DNA of 64,000 bases from Nonomuraea jabiensis. Its GTDB lineage: Bacteria > Actinomycetota > Actinomycetes > Streptosporangiales > Streptosporangiaceae. The translations under genes and the position numbers were made by a program. Shown piece after piece: positions 7,316 to 16,774 of this stretch (positions are counted from its first letter, which is position 1; each line of letters starts with the position of its first letter). The stretch is from NCBI RefSeq assembly GCF_014204795.1, contig NZ_JACHMB010000001.1:7514501-7578500 (forward strand), written 5' to 3'. The notes beneath the pieces were generated by a model, which searched no databases, was not told the origin of the DNA, and saw only the letters and a list, made by a program, of their open reading frames with translations.

Positions 7316-8056
7316 ATGATCAGTACTTCAGGTCTGAGCAAGACCTTCGACGGCGGCGTAGAGGCCGTCAAAGGCGTCGACCTATCGGTCGGGCCCGGCG
7401 AGATCGTCGGGTTCCTCGGTCCGAACGGCGCCGGCAAGACCACGACCATGCGCATGCTGACCACGCTGCTGCGCCCCACGTCCGGCACCGCCACGGTGGC
7501 CGGCCACGACCTGCTCGGCGACGCGAAGGAGGTGCGCAGGCGGCTCGGCTACGTCTCCCAGACCGGCGGGACGTCGCCGACCTCGCCGCAGCTGGGCGAG
7601 CTCGCCCTCCAGGGCATGCTGTACGGCCTGAGCCGGGCGCAGGCGGAGGCCAAGGCGCGGGAGGCGCTGGAGCGGCTCGACCTCACCGGCCTGGAGTCGA
7701 AGCCGGGCGCGGCGCTGTCCGGCGGGCAGCGCCGCCGCTTCGACATCGCGTTCGCGCTGCTGCACGACCCGGTCGTGCTCTTCCTCGACGAGCCCACGAC
7801 GGGTCTCGACCCGCAGAGCCGGGCCAACCTGTGGGACCACATCCGCTCGCTGCGCGCCGAGCGGGGCATGACGGTCTTCCTCACCACCCACTACCTGGAC
7901 GAGGCCGACGCGCTCTGCGACCGGATAGTGATCATCGATCACGGCCGGATCGTGGCCGAGGGCGCCCCGGCCGAGCTCAAGGCCGGCGGGCGCACGCTCG
8001 ACGAGGTGTTCCTGGACATCACCGGAAGGTCACTGCGCGAGGAAGCGGGCGTCTGA
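7316..8056 (+). CDS. ABC exporter ATP-binding subunit, DrrA-like
   Basis: Encodes 246 residues that power an ABC-2 exporter. Walker A is GPNGAGKT (about residues 39-46), the Q-loop lies near VSQTGG, the signature is LSGGQRRR, Walker B is VVLFLDEPTTGLD, and the switch His is in TTHYLDEAD. The short C-terminus (TLDEVFLDITGR) is typical of the daunorubicin-resistance family. GGAGG lies seven bases before ATG 7316. The stop overlaps the permease start by one base (TGATG), so the two are coupled. Likely repressed by the divergent TetR. Confidence 0.94.
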   Translation: MISTSGLSKTFDGGVEAVKGVDLSVGPGEIVGFLGPNGAGKTTTMRMLTTLLRPTSGTATVAGHDLLGDAKEVRRRLGYVSQTGGTSPTSPQLGELALQGMLYGLSRAQAEAKAREALERLDLTGLESKPGAALSGGQRRRFDIAFALLHDPVVLFLDEPTTGLDPQSRANLWDHIRSLRAERGMTVFLTTHYLDEADALCDRIVIIDHGRIVAEGAPAELKAGGRTLDEVFLDITGRSLREEAGV

Positions 8057-8781
8057 TGCTGCGTGACACCTGGGTGCTGTTCCGCCACGGCGTGCGCGTC
8101 ACGCTCCAGCAGAAGGTCGGCATGGTCTTCGGCGCGATCCAGCCGCTGCTCTTCCTGGTGCTGTTCGGGCCCATCTTCACCACGTTCGGCACATGGGAGA
8201 CGCTCGTCCCCGGCCTCATCATCCAGCTCGGGCTCATGAGCATGGGGCTCGCCGGGTTCGGGGTGGTGTTCGACAAGCGCTCCGGCGTGCTGGAGCGCAT
8301 GCGCGTCACCCCGGCCAGCCGGCTGGCGCTGCTGCTCGGGCGCGTGCTCAACAACGCGCTCACCCTGACGATCCAGACGCTGCTGCTCCTCGCGGTCGCC
8401 TTCGCCTTCGGACTGCGGGCTCCCGCGCCGGGGCTGGCGGCCGGGTTCGTGCTGGTGATCGTGCTCGGGAGCAGCCTGGCCGCGCTGTCGTACGCCATCG
8501 CGCTGACGATGAACGAGCACCTGTTCGCGCCCGTGATGTCCACGGCGGTGATCCCGCTGGTCCTGCTGTCCGGCTCGTTCCTGCCGATGTCGATGGCGCC
8601 GGGCTGGCTCGACGCCATCTCGCACCTCAGCCCGTTCAGGTACACGCTGGAGGCGCTGCGCGACCTGTTCGCGGGCCACTACCTGACGGGCACCGTGGGC
8701 CTGGGGGTGGCCGTGACCGTGGTGCTCGCCGCGGTCAGCCTCACGGTCGGGACCAGGGTATTCAACCGGGAGAACGCCTGA
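8056..8781 (+). CDS. ABC-2 exporter permease, DrrB-like
   Basis: Encodes 241 residues with six hydrophobic segments. The ABC-2 signature region GLAGFGVVFDKRSGVLERMRVTP followed by a helix, and the late motif FLPMSMAPGWLDAISHLSPF, match DrrB-type permeases. ATG 8056 overlaps the ATPase stop. The frame is open upstream through the ATPase gene, but that part is a shadow. With the preceding gene it forms a two-gene exporter operon; the substrate is unknown. Confidence 0.93.
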   Translation: MLRDTWVLFRHGVRVTLQQKVGMVFGAIQPLLFLVLFGPIFTTFGTWETLVPGLIIQLGLMSMGLAGFGVVFDKRSGVLERMRVTPASRLALLLGRVLNNALTLTIQTLLLLAVAFAFGLRAPAPGLAAGFVLVIVLGSSLAALSYAIALTMNEHLFAPVMSTAVIPLVLLSGSFLPMSMAPGWLDAISHLSPFRYTLEALRDLFAGHYLTGTVGLGVAVTVVLAAVSLTVGTRVFNRENA

Positions 8782-8790
8782 GGGCGGCGT

Positions 8791-10149
8791 TCAGGCCGCG
8801 TTCCTGGCGCGCCGCCGCAGCGCGGCGATGATCCCCGCCGGGTCGACGTTCCCGTAGCCGTAGTCGTAGTCGAAGCCCACCTCGCTGCGGTCCTCGGCGG
8901 TGCGCCGCAGCAGCGCCCGCAGCTGGGTGGGCGACAGCCGGGTCGACGGCCACAGGGTGCGGACGGCGGCGACGAGCCCGGCGGCCACCGGCGTCGCGGC
9001 GGAGGTGCCCGAGTCGGGCTCGCCGTCGCCGAACGCCTTCGACCCCGAGAAGTGGGTGTAGGCGCAGAAGTCGGGCTTGCGGGCGGTCAGTCGCCCGGGG
9101 CCCTGCGAGGAGTAGCCCACCCGCTCCCCGTTGATGTCGACGCCGCCGACGGACAGGGCCTTCGGATGGGAGTTGGCGCCGACGATGGGCCGGCTGGGGT
9201 AGACGCACCGGCCGTCGGGGCACTGGGTGCCGCAGTTTCCCGCCGCGAACAGCACGTCGGCGCCCGCCCGGTCGAGCTCGGCCACCATCAGGTTGAACGG
9301 GTGGGCGGCGTTGTCGGAGTAGTTGCCCGGATGTCCGACGGGGAAGTCCCACTCGGGGGAGAACGAGCCCCAGGAGTTGCTCACCACCAGCGCCCTGGAC
9401 TCGGCGGGCTGGGCGGCGAGCACGTTGCGCAGGTGCGCGAACGCCGACACCGCGTCCGACAGCAGCCCGTCCAGCGCCGAGCCGCCGGGCCGGGTGGACA
9501 GCAGGACCGGGATGTCGATCAGCGACGCCTGGGGAGCGGCGATGAGCGTGTCGAACGCGCACATCGTCCCGTGATCGACCTCGAACTCGCCCGCCTTGCC
9601 CAGCACGCCCTGCGGGCTCCAGGACCGCTCGGCGTCCAGCGTGACGCCCCTGCCGAGCTGCCGGGCGGCGTGGGCCGCGTTGATCCCGGTGTCGAGCACG
9701 GCCAGCGCCACCCCGCTGCCGTCGAGGCCCTCGGCGCTCAGCCCCGGCACGTTCAGCAGCCGCTCCACGTCGTGCCAGGTGCCGACCGGCGGATCGCCGC
9801 CGCACGTGCGCGTGGTCCCGATCACCGGGTCGGCGTAGACGCCGACCACGTCGGGCCGCAGCGCGGGCAGCAGCGTGACCCTGGAGGCCAGCTCGTCGTC
9901 CGAGATCGTGCCGCGCACCAGCACGGAGGCGTCCTCGGCGGCCAGCGAGAAGTCGAGCGGCTGGTTGAGCGAGAGGGGGTCGCCCCCGGCGACCGGGACG
10001 GGCCGCGCGACCGCCACGGGGACGTACGCGGTGTCGAGCTCGACCCCGGGCAGCCCGTCGGCCACGTCGGCCGTGGTGGCGCTCTGATCCGGGTCGGCGA
10101 CGGCCGCGACCAGATCGGGGGAGGGGCGGAGCTGGATCAGGACCCGCAT
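8791..10149 (-). CDS. S8 (subtilisin-like) serine peptidase without a signal peptide
   Basis: Encodes 452 residues with a complete catalytic set: Asp153 in AVLDTGI, His193 in VDHGTMC, oxyanion Asn305 in FAAGN, and Ser383 in SGTSAATP. The first about 130 residues have no signal peptide or hydrophobic segment and do not look like a classical I9 propeptide, so the enzyme may act in the cytoplasm or leave by an unknown route. Six cysteines cluster between about 197 and 362, unusual for a cytoplasmic subtilase. It converges on the ABC exporter. The SD before ATG 10149 is weak (GGTGG). Confidence 0.9.
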   Translation of the reverse strand: MRVLIQLRPSPDLVAAVADPDQSATTADVADGLPGVELDTAYVPVAVARPVPVAGGDPLSLNQPLDFSLAAEDASVLVRGTISDDELASRVTLLPALRPDVVGVYADPVIGTTRTCGGDPPVGTWHDVERLLNVPGLSAEGLDGSGVALAVLDTGINAAHAARQLGRGVTLDAERSWSPQGVLGKAGEFEVDHGTMCAFDTLIAAPQASLIDIPVLLSTRPGGSALDGLLSDAVSAFAHLRNVLAAQPAESRALVVSNSWGSFSPEWDFPVGHPGNYSDNAAHPFNLMVAELDRAGADVLFAAGNCGTQCPDGRCVYPSRPIVGANSHPKALSVGGVDINGERVGYSSQGPGRLTARKPDFCAYTHFSGSKAFGDGEPDSGTSAATPVAAGLVAAVRTLWPSTRLSPTQLRALLRRTAEDRSEVGFDYDYGYGNVDPAGIIAALRRRARNAA

Positions 10150-10333
10150 GTGTCACCACCGAATCTCGTGGGAGGGAATGAACTCCCCAAGATTCCTCCA
10201 TCCATTGCCCTCGCGTCCAGCGCGTTTCAAGGGTTTGACCTGCGCAAACACCGTATTTAGTGCGAACCGGATGACATTTCTTCCGGGGCGTCAGGCTTCC
10301 GTGTTCCCGGTCTGTTCACTACGGTGTCGAATC

Positions 10334-12370
10334 ATGACGCTCCAGGCGCAGAAGCCGGTCGACGACGGAGAGAAGGCTCACTGGCTGGCGGTGCGGCCGA
10401 GGCTCGTCCTCGCCAGCGCCTTCATGCTGTTCCTCGAGCTGGCGCTGATCCGGTGGACCGGGTCCAACATCGTCCACCTCAGCTATTTCACCAACTTCGT
10501 GCTGCTGGGCTCGTTCCTGGGCATCGGGCTCGGCTTCCTGCGCGTGGGGCGCTCGCGGCGGCAGCCGTACTACTCGCCCGTCGTGCTGGCCGTCCTGGTC
10601 GCCGTCGTCCTGACGTTCCCCGTGACCGTCGACCGGAACACCGAGGGCGTCCTGTACTGGACGAGCCTGTCCACCAGCGGCCCGCCCGCGTGGCTGATCC
10701 TGCCGGTGATCTTCTGCGCCGCCGCGCTGGTGCTCATGGGCCCCGCCGAGCTCGTCGGGCGCTGCTTCCCCGAGCTGCCGCGCCTGGAGGCCTACCGCTA
10801 CGACCTGATCGGCAGCCTCAGCGGGATCGCCGCGTTCACGGCGCTGTCGTTCCTGAGCGCGCCGCCGGTGTTCTGGGGGCTGATCGCGGCCATCTGCTAC
10901 GGGCTGCTGCTGATTCCCCGGCCGCGCTCGCTCTACCTCGGCCTGGTGACCGTGCCCTCGCTGGCCGTGGTGGGCCTGCTGCTGATGGAGACGCTGACCG
11001 CCGGGGCCATCTGGTCGCCGTACTACAAGGTGACCATGCGGCAGCTCACCCAGCTCGGCGTGCTCGTCACCGACATCGCCGTGAACGGCATCCCGCACCA
11101 GCAGGCCGTGCCCGCCGCCGCCCGGCTGCAGTGGGAGGCCCAGTACGGCCTGCCGTACGAGCGGACCAGCAAGCCGCCCAAGGACGTGCTCATCGTCGGC
11201 GCGGGCAGCGGCACCGACGTGGCCATCGCGCTGTCCAAGGGCGCGGGCCGGGTGGACGCCGTGGAGATCGACCCCAAGCTGCGCGAGCTGGGCGGGTCCG
11301 TTCACCCCGACAAGCCGTACGACGACCCGCGCGTCACCACCCACATCACCGACGGGCGCGCCTTCCTCGAGCGCACGGGCGACAAGTACGACCTGATCCT
11401 CTTCGCCCTGCCCGACTCGCTCACCCTCGTCTCCGGCGCGAGCTCGCTGCGCCTGGAGAGCTACCTGTTCACCGAGGAGGCCATGAAGGCCGCCCGCGCC
11501 CACCTCAAACCGGGCGGCACCTTCTCGATGTACAACTACTACCGGGAGAGCTGGCTGGTCGACCGCCTCGCCTCCACCATGCAGAGCGCCTTCGGCCACA
11601 AGCCGTGCGTCGACGTCGTCAGCACCGCCGGCCAGCAGGCCGTCATCACGGCGGGCGTGACGGCCGACGCGCAGCGCTGCGCGTCCGAGTGGCCCGGCGC
11701 CGCCCCCGGCACCCCGCAGCCCGCCAACGACGACCGGCCGTTCCTCTACCTCAAGGACGCCACGATCCCGCCGATCTACATCATCACGCTCGGCCTGATC
11801 CTCATCGTCAGCCTCTTCGCCGTCCGCGTCGTCGCCGGGCCCTACGAGCGGATGCGGCCGTACGCGGACCTGTTCCTGCTGGGCGTGGCGTTCATGCTGC
11901 TGGAGACGAAGAGCGTGACCGGGTTCGCGCTGCTGTTCGGCACCACGTGGGTGGTCAACGCGATCGTCTTCGCCGGCGTCCTGGTCGCGGTACTCGCCGC
12001 CGTCGAAGTAACCCGCCACTTCCGCACCCCGCCGCTGCCCGTCATGTACGGCGTGCTGCTCGCGGGGCTGTTGCTGGCCTGGCTGGTGCCGAACGCGTGG
12101 CTGCTGTCCCTGCCGGTGCCGCTGCGTGCGGTGGCGGCCGTGGTGGTGGCGTTCCTGCCGATCTTCGCCGCGAACGTCGTCTTCGCCAAGCGCTTCGCCG
12201 AGACGGCGGACGCGACCACCTCCTTCGGGGCGAACCTGCTGGGGGCCATGGTGGGCGGGTGCCTGGAGTATGCGGCGCTGGTGATCGGGTACAAGGGGCT
12301 GCTGATCGTGGCGGCGGTGCTCTACATCGGGGCGATGGTGCTGCTGCCCCGGAAGTCGGTCACCGCCTGA
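10334..12370 (+). CDS. Membrane-embedded spermidine-synthase-like aminopropyltransferase homologue
   Basis: Encodes 678 residues. About seven N-terminal hydrophobic helices are followed by a Rossmann methyltransferase/spermidine-synthase domain with the SAM site VLIVGAGSGTDVA (about 284-296), the acidic AVEIDPKL and the TDGRAFLE strand, then several more helices. This layout is seen in bacterial proteins annotated as spermidine synthase-like, whose substrates are mostly unproven. I chose ATG 10334 (MTLQAQKP) because the family begins there; upstream codons cross the divergent promoter. No strong SD is visible. A terminator hairpin follows the stop. Confidence 0.85.
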   Translation: MTLQAQKPVDDGEKAHWLAVRPRLVLASAFMLFLELALIRWTGSNIVHLSYFTNFVLLGSFLGIGLGFLRVGRSRRQPYYSPVVLAVLVAVVLTFPVTVDRNTEGVLYWTSLSTSGPPAWLILPVIFCAAALVLMGPAELVGRCFPELPRLEAYRYDLIGSLSGIAAFTALSFLSAPPVFWGLIAAICYGLLLIPRPRSLYLGLVTVPSLAVVGLLLMETLTAGAIWSPYYKVTMRQLTQLGVLVTDIAVNGIPHQQAVPAAARLQWEAQYGLPYERTSKPPKDVLIVGAGSGTDVAIALSKGAGRVDAVEIDPKLRELGGSVHPDKPYDDPRVTTHITDGRAFLERTGDKYDLILFALPDSLTLVSGASSLRLESYLFTEEAMKAARAHLKPGGTFSMYNYYRESWLVDRLASTMQSAFGHKPCVDVVSTAGQQAVITAGVTADAQRCASEWPGAAPGTPQPANDDRPFLYLKDATIPPIYIITLGLILIVSLFAVRVVAGPYERMRPYADLFLLGVAFMLLETKSVTGFALLFGTTWVVNAIVFAGVLVAVLAAVEVTRHFRTPPLPVMYGVLLAGLLLAWLVPNAWLLSLPVPLRAVAAVVVAFLPIFAANVVFAKRFAETADATTSFGANLLGAMVGGCLEYAALVIGYKGLLIVAAVLYIGAMVLLPRKSVTA

Positions 12371-12381
12371 CGGCCGTCCCC

Positions 12382-12408
12382 GAGGCCCGGCCATGGCGCC
12401 CGGGCCTC
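12382..12408 (+). terminator. Hairpin terminator after the spermidine-synthase-like gene
   Basis: GAGGCCCGG (12382-12390) and CCGGGCCTC (12400-12408) form a perfect 9-bp stem with a 9-base loop, 11 bases after the stop. There is no U-tract, as is usual in high-GC actinobacteria. Confidence 0.65.
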
Positions 12409-12520
12409 CGGACCCGGCCAATGTCCACTTGCCCTCGCCGCCCGGCGCCCGCGCGCATCGGTGCCGTGCCCATGGCCGGGGGCTGCCTTCAGCGGCGGGC
12501 GAGCGGCGGCGGGGTGGTGG

Positions 12521-14068
12521 TTACAGGCCGCAGAGCTCGTCGAGCGACTTGGCGCTGCCGCCCTTCTGGGTGTTCCGGGTCGGCGTCTGCGTGGGCGTCG
12601 CCGGGCGCGTACGGGTCGGCGAGGCCGAGGACGTGATGCTCGGGGACGCGCTCACGTTGGCCGTCTGGGCCTGGCGGGCGGGCCGGTTGGAGTCGGCGAT
12701 CGCCTTCCTGGAGGCCACGCGGATCTTCGCCCAGTCGGGAGAGCCCGGCCAGAACTCCGGCGGCACGAACTGCATGCTCGTGATCCGGGCGTCCTTGACC
12801 TTGACGGCCAGCTCCACCAGCGGCTGCACCAGATGCTGCGGGATGTTGGTCTGGGCCAGCCGCTTGGCCGCGCCGGCGATCCTGGTGAAGTTGGTGAGGA
12901 TCACGGTGGGCGTGGCCTGCTGGGCGAAGGCGCCGATGACGCAGCGCTGGCGGGCCATGCGGGAGAAGTCGTCGCTGTTGACCCGGGAGCGGCCGTACCA
13001 GAGGGCCTGCTCGCCCGTCAGCTTCCGGTAGCCCGCCTTGATGGTGCCCGCCGTGCCGAAGTGGCCGCCCCACTTGACGTCCTGCTCGACCCGGATCTTG
13101 AGGCCGCCGATGGCGTCGACGAGGTCCGCGAAGCCGTACATGTTCATCAGCATGTAGTAGTCGATCTTGAGGTTCAGCGTGTAGCCGATGGCGTCCATCA
13201 GCGCCCGGGGGCCCTTGTTCTTGCCGCCCATGAGCTGCGGGTTGTCGTTGGCGTACTGCCAGACCTCGTTGAGCAGGCCCCCGTTGGGGAGCTCGGCCAT
13301 GTAGCCGTTCGGGAACTGCTTGTGCAGCGGCGAGGTCGGCGGGAAGCGCACGTGCTGGAGGTTGCGCGGCAGGCTGAACAGGACGGTGTTGCCCGTCTTG
13401 AGGTCGATGCTGGCCACGTTCATGCTGTCGGTGCGCACGCCGGTGCGGTTGCCGGCCGCGTCGCCGCCGATCAGCAGGAAGTTCACGCGGTCCTTGCCGC
13501 CCCACGGGTCCTCGCCCTCCTTGACCGGGGCGGGGGCTTCGGGGTCGGACACCGAGGGGAAGATCTGCTTGATCGCTTCCCGCGCGGTCAGCACGTAGTT
13601 CGCGGTCAGGGCGAACGGCGACATCACCGCCACGCACAACACCCCGACGACGATGCCGGTCAGCACCTGGCCCTGCTGGTTGAGGCGGTTGGGCCCGAGC
13701 GCGACGTACGAGGTCACCAGCACCGCGAACCACAGCAGCGCGAGGACCGAGGCCACCACGACGACGGTGACCATCATCCCGTCGCCGGCGAAGGCGGTGA
13801 GGTTCTGCAGATTTCGGGTCAGTCCGTAGGCCAGGGCCGCGAGGAGCAGCACCGCGTACACGCTGAGGAGGATCAGCCCGGTACGGCGGCGCCCGGCCCG
13901 CAGATGTGCGGCGCCGGGCGCGATGGCGGACAAGGCGGTCCACCCGAGTACGGAGGCCGTCGTCAGGGGCTTGGCGAAGCGAGGCGATGAGGAGCCAGGG
14001 CGCGGACGGCGAACAGGTCGCCGTTTCTTGCCCCCTGGCACGGTTTCCGCCCCATCGCGATTGCTCAC
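12521..14068 (-). CDS. LytR-CpsA-Psr (LCP) family cell-wall ligase
   Basis: Encodes 515 residues. A basic N-terminus is followed by about four hydrophobic segments (about 40-170) and an extracytoplasmic LCP domain starting near NFLLIGGDAAGNRTGVRTDS (about 195). The phosphate-binding arginine regions SLPRNL and WYGRSRVNSDDFSRMARQ are present. LCP proteins transfer lipid-linked polymers such as arabinogalactan or teichoic acids to peptidoglycan. Four membrane segments are more than the single helix of classical LCP proteins. The C-terminus has a Ser/Thr/Pro tail and ends in DELCGL. Promoter region 14069-14242 is shared with no divergent gene. Confidence 0.92.
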   Translation of the reverse strand: MSNRDGAETVPGGKKRRPVRRPRPGSSSPRFAKPLTTASVLGWTALSAIAPGAAHLRAGRRRTGLILLSVYAVLLLAALAYGLTRNLQNLTAFAGDGMMVTVVVVASVLALLWFAVLVTSYVALGPNRLNQQGQVLTGIVVGVLCVAVMSPFALTANYVLTAREAIKQIFPSVSDPEAPAPVKEGEDPWGGKDRVNFLLIGGDAAGNRTGVRTDSMNVASIDLKTGNTVLFSLPRNLQHVRFPPTSPLHKQFPNGYMAELPNGGLLNEVWQYANDNPQLMGGKNKGPRALMDAIGYTLNLKIDYYMLMNMYGFADLVDAIGGLKIRVEQDVKWGGHFGTAGTIKAGYRKLTGEQALWYGRSRVNSDDFSRMARQRCVIGAFAQQATPTVILTNFTRIAGAAKRLAQTNIPQHLVQPLVELAVKVKDARITSMQFVPPEFWPGSPDWAKIRVASRKAIADSNRPARQAQTANVSASPSITSSASPTRTRPATPTQTPTRNTQKGGSAKSLDELCGL

Positions 14069-14242
14069 ACCCGGCTCCTTACACGCCTACCAGGCAAAAC
14101 TGTCGTTGCCCCCCGTTGGGCACAAGATTGCCAGGATTCTAGTCCCCATATCTGGACATCAGAGACATGCGCCCAAGCTGAGATGAACACTACGTGCACG
14201 ATGGGCCGCGTTTTGCGGGTTTTGGGTAGGTCGTAACTTTTT

Positions 14243-15619
14243 TTAGGAGACGGTCGAAGACGGCGCCATCCAGGTGTTGCACTGGTACGTCTTGTCCCGC
14301 TCCCAGCCCTGCCGGAACCACCGGTTGTTGTTCGCGGGCGTGCCGTGGTCGCGCGGCCACCCCGGATAGTCGCCCACCTGGGCGTAGAACGAGAACAGGC
14401 GGCTGCGCAAAGACGTGTTGACCGGGTACGACGCCGCCACCGACCGCATCCACATGCCGCCGAAGCAGGTCGCCTGCAGCTCGAGCCGCCTGCTGAGCGC
14501 CAGCTTGCCGCTCTGGCTGGAGGAGTCGAGGGTGGCGCGCCACCAGGAGTCCATCAGGCCGGTGATGTTCTGGATGTGGTGGCCGTACTCGTGGGCCATC
14601 ATGCTGATGATGCCGCCGTGCCAGGAGATGATCTGCCCGTACCCGCGGGCGTTGCCGTTGCCCCGGGCCATGGCCGAGGTGGAGGCGTAGATCGTGTTGT
14701 TGCGCGGGCAGTAGTACGGCACCATGCTCCCGGCCGACGGATAGTCGCCGCACGCGCCCCTGCCCCGCTTGGCGGCGATGGCGTAGTTGGGCGCGCTGAA
14801 CTGGATGCCCTGCTTCTCCAGGATCGGCCCCCATGCCCGGTCCATGCACTTGCCGGTCTTCAGGATCAGCGCCTTGAGCTGGCTGTGGTTGAAGATGTTG
14901 GCGTTCCCGCCGGAGCAGCTCAGCCTGGGCAGCGAGCCCGCCCGGTACATGGTGTTGCTCTTCAGGCTCGTGTTCAGCGTCACCTTGGGAGGCTGCGTCG
15001 GGGTCGTCTCCGGCTCCTGGGACTCCTCCTGGGTGGGCTGCCGCGTGGGCGAGTCGGACTCCGTCGGGGCCGGCCGCGTGCGGGTGGGGAACGGGTCGCT
15101 GGTGGCGCGCTCCGAAGGCTCGTACGTCGGGATCGCGACCGGTGTCGTCGTCTCCGACCTCGACGCGCTCTTGAACAGCGCCGAAGCGATGACGATCAGC
15201 ACGAACAGCGCGGCGATCCCCCCGAGCACCCCGCCGATCACGCCGAAGACGCCCATGCCCGACTTCCTGCGCTGCGGCGGCCCCCACTGCGCCGGCGGCA
15301 GAGGCGGTGGCGGTGGGGGAGGGGGTGGCGGAGGCGGCGGTTGCCGGTATTGCTGCTGCTGCCCGTAGGGTGGCGGCGGTGGCGGGTACTGCGGGCCGCC
15401 CTGGGGATAGGTCTGCTGCGGATACGCCGGCCCCTGCGGGTGCTGGTACGGGTTCCCCTGCGGAGGCGGGGGAGGGGGCGGCGGCGGTGGCGTCGGGTAC
15501 GGCTGTCGGCTCGGCGGCTGCGGCTGGCGGTAGTTGGGCGGCGGCCACGGCAGCGACGGTGGCCTCTGTGGCTGCCCTGGCCCTTGGGGCGGGGGTGGAT
15601 ATTGCCCGTTCCCTGTCAC
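14243..15619 (-). CDS. Membrane-anchored neutral zinc metallopeptidase (YpfJ type)
   Basis: Encodes 458 residues. The first about 120 residues are very rich in Pro, Gln, Gly and Tyr, followed by one membrane helix (GVIGGVLGGIAALFVLIVIA) and a Ser/Thr/Pro linker. The extracytoplasmic domain contains HEYGHHIQ (about residues 342-349), the zinc-binding HExxH of the putative neutral zinc metallopeptidase family. Downstream ATCFGGMW holds the family's conserved region. Substrates are unknown. GTG 15619 follows a GGGGAGA site. It diverges from a LysR gene 200 bases away, which may control it. Confidence 0.9.
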   Translation of the reverse strand: MTGNGQYPPPPQGPGQPQRPPSLPWPPPNYRQPQPPSRQPYPTPPPPPPPPPPQGNPYQHPQGPAYPQQTYPQGGPQYPPPPPPYGQQQQYRQPPPPPPPPPPPPPLPPAQWGPPQRRKSGMGVFGVIGGVLGGIAALFVLIVIASALFKSASRSETTTPVAIPTYEPSERATSDPFPTRTRPAPTESDSPTRQPTQEESQEPETTPTQPPKVTLNTSLKSNTMYRAGSLPRLSCSGGNANIFNHSQLKALILKTGKCMDRAWGPILEKQGIQFSAPNYAIAAKRGRGACGDYPSAGSMVPYYCPRNNTIYASTSAMARGNGNARGYGQIISWHGGIISMMAHEYGHHIQNITGLMDSWWRATLDSSSQSGKLALSRRLELQATCFGGMWMRSVAASYPVNTSLRSRLFSFYAQVGDYPGWPRDHGTPANNNRWFRQGWERDKTYQCNTWMAPSSTVS

Positions 15620-15821
15620 CGTGTCTCCCCGTTCACCCGGTTGTCTGGAATCGATGGCTTTGCGCCGCGACTTGCCGGACCCTTGTCAAATTTGGGGCAA
15701 AAGCATACTCATTTCTCACCCGTCACGGATGTAGCAGTGATCGGTTACGGTCCGAAATCATTCGAGGTGATCTCGGTTATCTCCCGGTCCGCGCGGCGGG
15801 CGTTGCCCTAGCTTCTTTGGC

Positions 15822-16691
15822 ATGAATCTCCAGCAGCTCCGCTATGTGGTCGCGACTGCGGAGCACCGCACCATGACCGACGCGGCAAGATCGCTCTACA
15901 TCGCGCAGCCTGCGCTGTCCCGCGCGATCCGCGATCTGGAGCGGGAGCTCGGCATGACGCTCTTCGCTCGTTCAGGCCGTGGCGTGGTCGTCACCGCGCA
16001 GGGCCGTCGCGTGGTCAAGCTGGCGAGGGAGGCACTCGACGCGGTTCGCGAGATCGAGGGCCTGGCCAACCACAGCGGCGTCACGGAAGCGGAGCTCCGC
16101 ATCGCGTCCACGCCCAGCCTCGAACCCGGCCTGGCCGGGAGGCTGCTCCCGGCTTACGCGGCCGAGCATCCGGGAGTACGCGTGCACATCGTTCGCTGCG
16201 ACGGCAGAGACAGCGTCGTCAGCGCCATCAGAGATCAGCGGGCCGACCTCGGGCTCACCGATCTCCCGGTCCCCACGGACCTGATCACCCATCCGCTCGA
16301 GCGCCAGGAGATCGTCCTGATCTCCCCGCCCGGGCTCGACCTGCCCAACCCGGTGCCCATGGGCAAGCTGCACGGCATGCGCCTGGCGCTGCCGGCCCGC
16401 GGCAGCATGCGGCGCAGGGAGCTGGACGCGATGTTCGGCAAGTACTCGGTGAGCCCTGTGGTCGTGCTCGAAACCGACGAGCGCAACGGCTGGCTCAACG
16501 CGGTACGCGCGGGCCAGGCGTCGTTGCTCTGGTACCGCGGCCTGGCGGAACAGGCCAGCCGCGCGGGCCTGATCGTGCGCTCGCTCGAACCCGCCGTGCG
16601 GCGCGTCATCGCCGTCGTGCACGCCCGCCGCCGCCTGCCGCTCATCGCCCAGGACTTCCTGGCCACCGCAGAAAAGGGGACAGCGGCCTGA
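15822..16691 (+). CDS. LysR-family transcription regulator
   Basis: Encodes 289 residues. The N-terminal winged helix reads MNLQQLRYVVATAEHRTM, then DAARSLYIAQPALSRAIRDL and FARSGRGVVVT. From about residue 90 a periplasmic-binding-like effector domain follows (ELRIASTPSLEPGLAGRLLP). LysR proteins bind their own divergent promoter region, which here also serves the metallopeptidase gene. The effector is unknown. The 200-base upstream region is AT-richer than its surroundings. The gene converges on the histidine kinase gene. Confidence 0.92.
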   Translation: MNLQQLRYVVATAEHRTMTDAARSLYIAQPALSRAIRDLERELGMTLFARSGRGVVVTAQGRRVVKLAREALDAVREIEGLANHSGVTEAELRIASTPSLEPGLAGRLLPAYAAEHPGVRVHIVRCDGRDSVVSAIRDQRADLGLTDLPVPTDLITHPLERQEIVLISPPGLDLPNPVPMGKLHGMRLALPARGSMRRRELDAMFGKYSVSPVVVLETDERNGWLNAVRAGQASLLWYRGLAEQASRAGLIVRSLEPAVRRVIAVVHARRRLPLIAQDFLATAEKGTAA

Positions 16692-16718
16692 CCCGATTAG
16701 GAACGATCCATGCTCATG

Positions 16719-16774
16719 GCCTCCACTCCGTGGAGGCGGGTTCGGTCGCCGGAAAGCCCGGTAGCCCTACCGGG
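16719..16774. terminator. Two hairpins between convergent LysR and histidine kinase genes
   Basis: GCCTCCAC (16719-16726) pairs with GTGGAGGC (16730-16737), and CCCGGTAG (16757-16764) pairs with CTACCGGG (16767-16774). The first suits termination from either side. The second overlaps the kinase stop codon. Confidence 0.55.
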
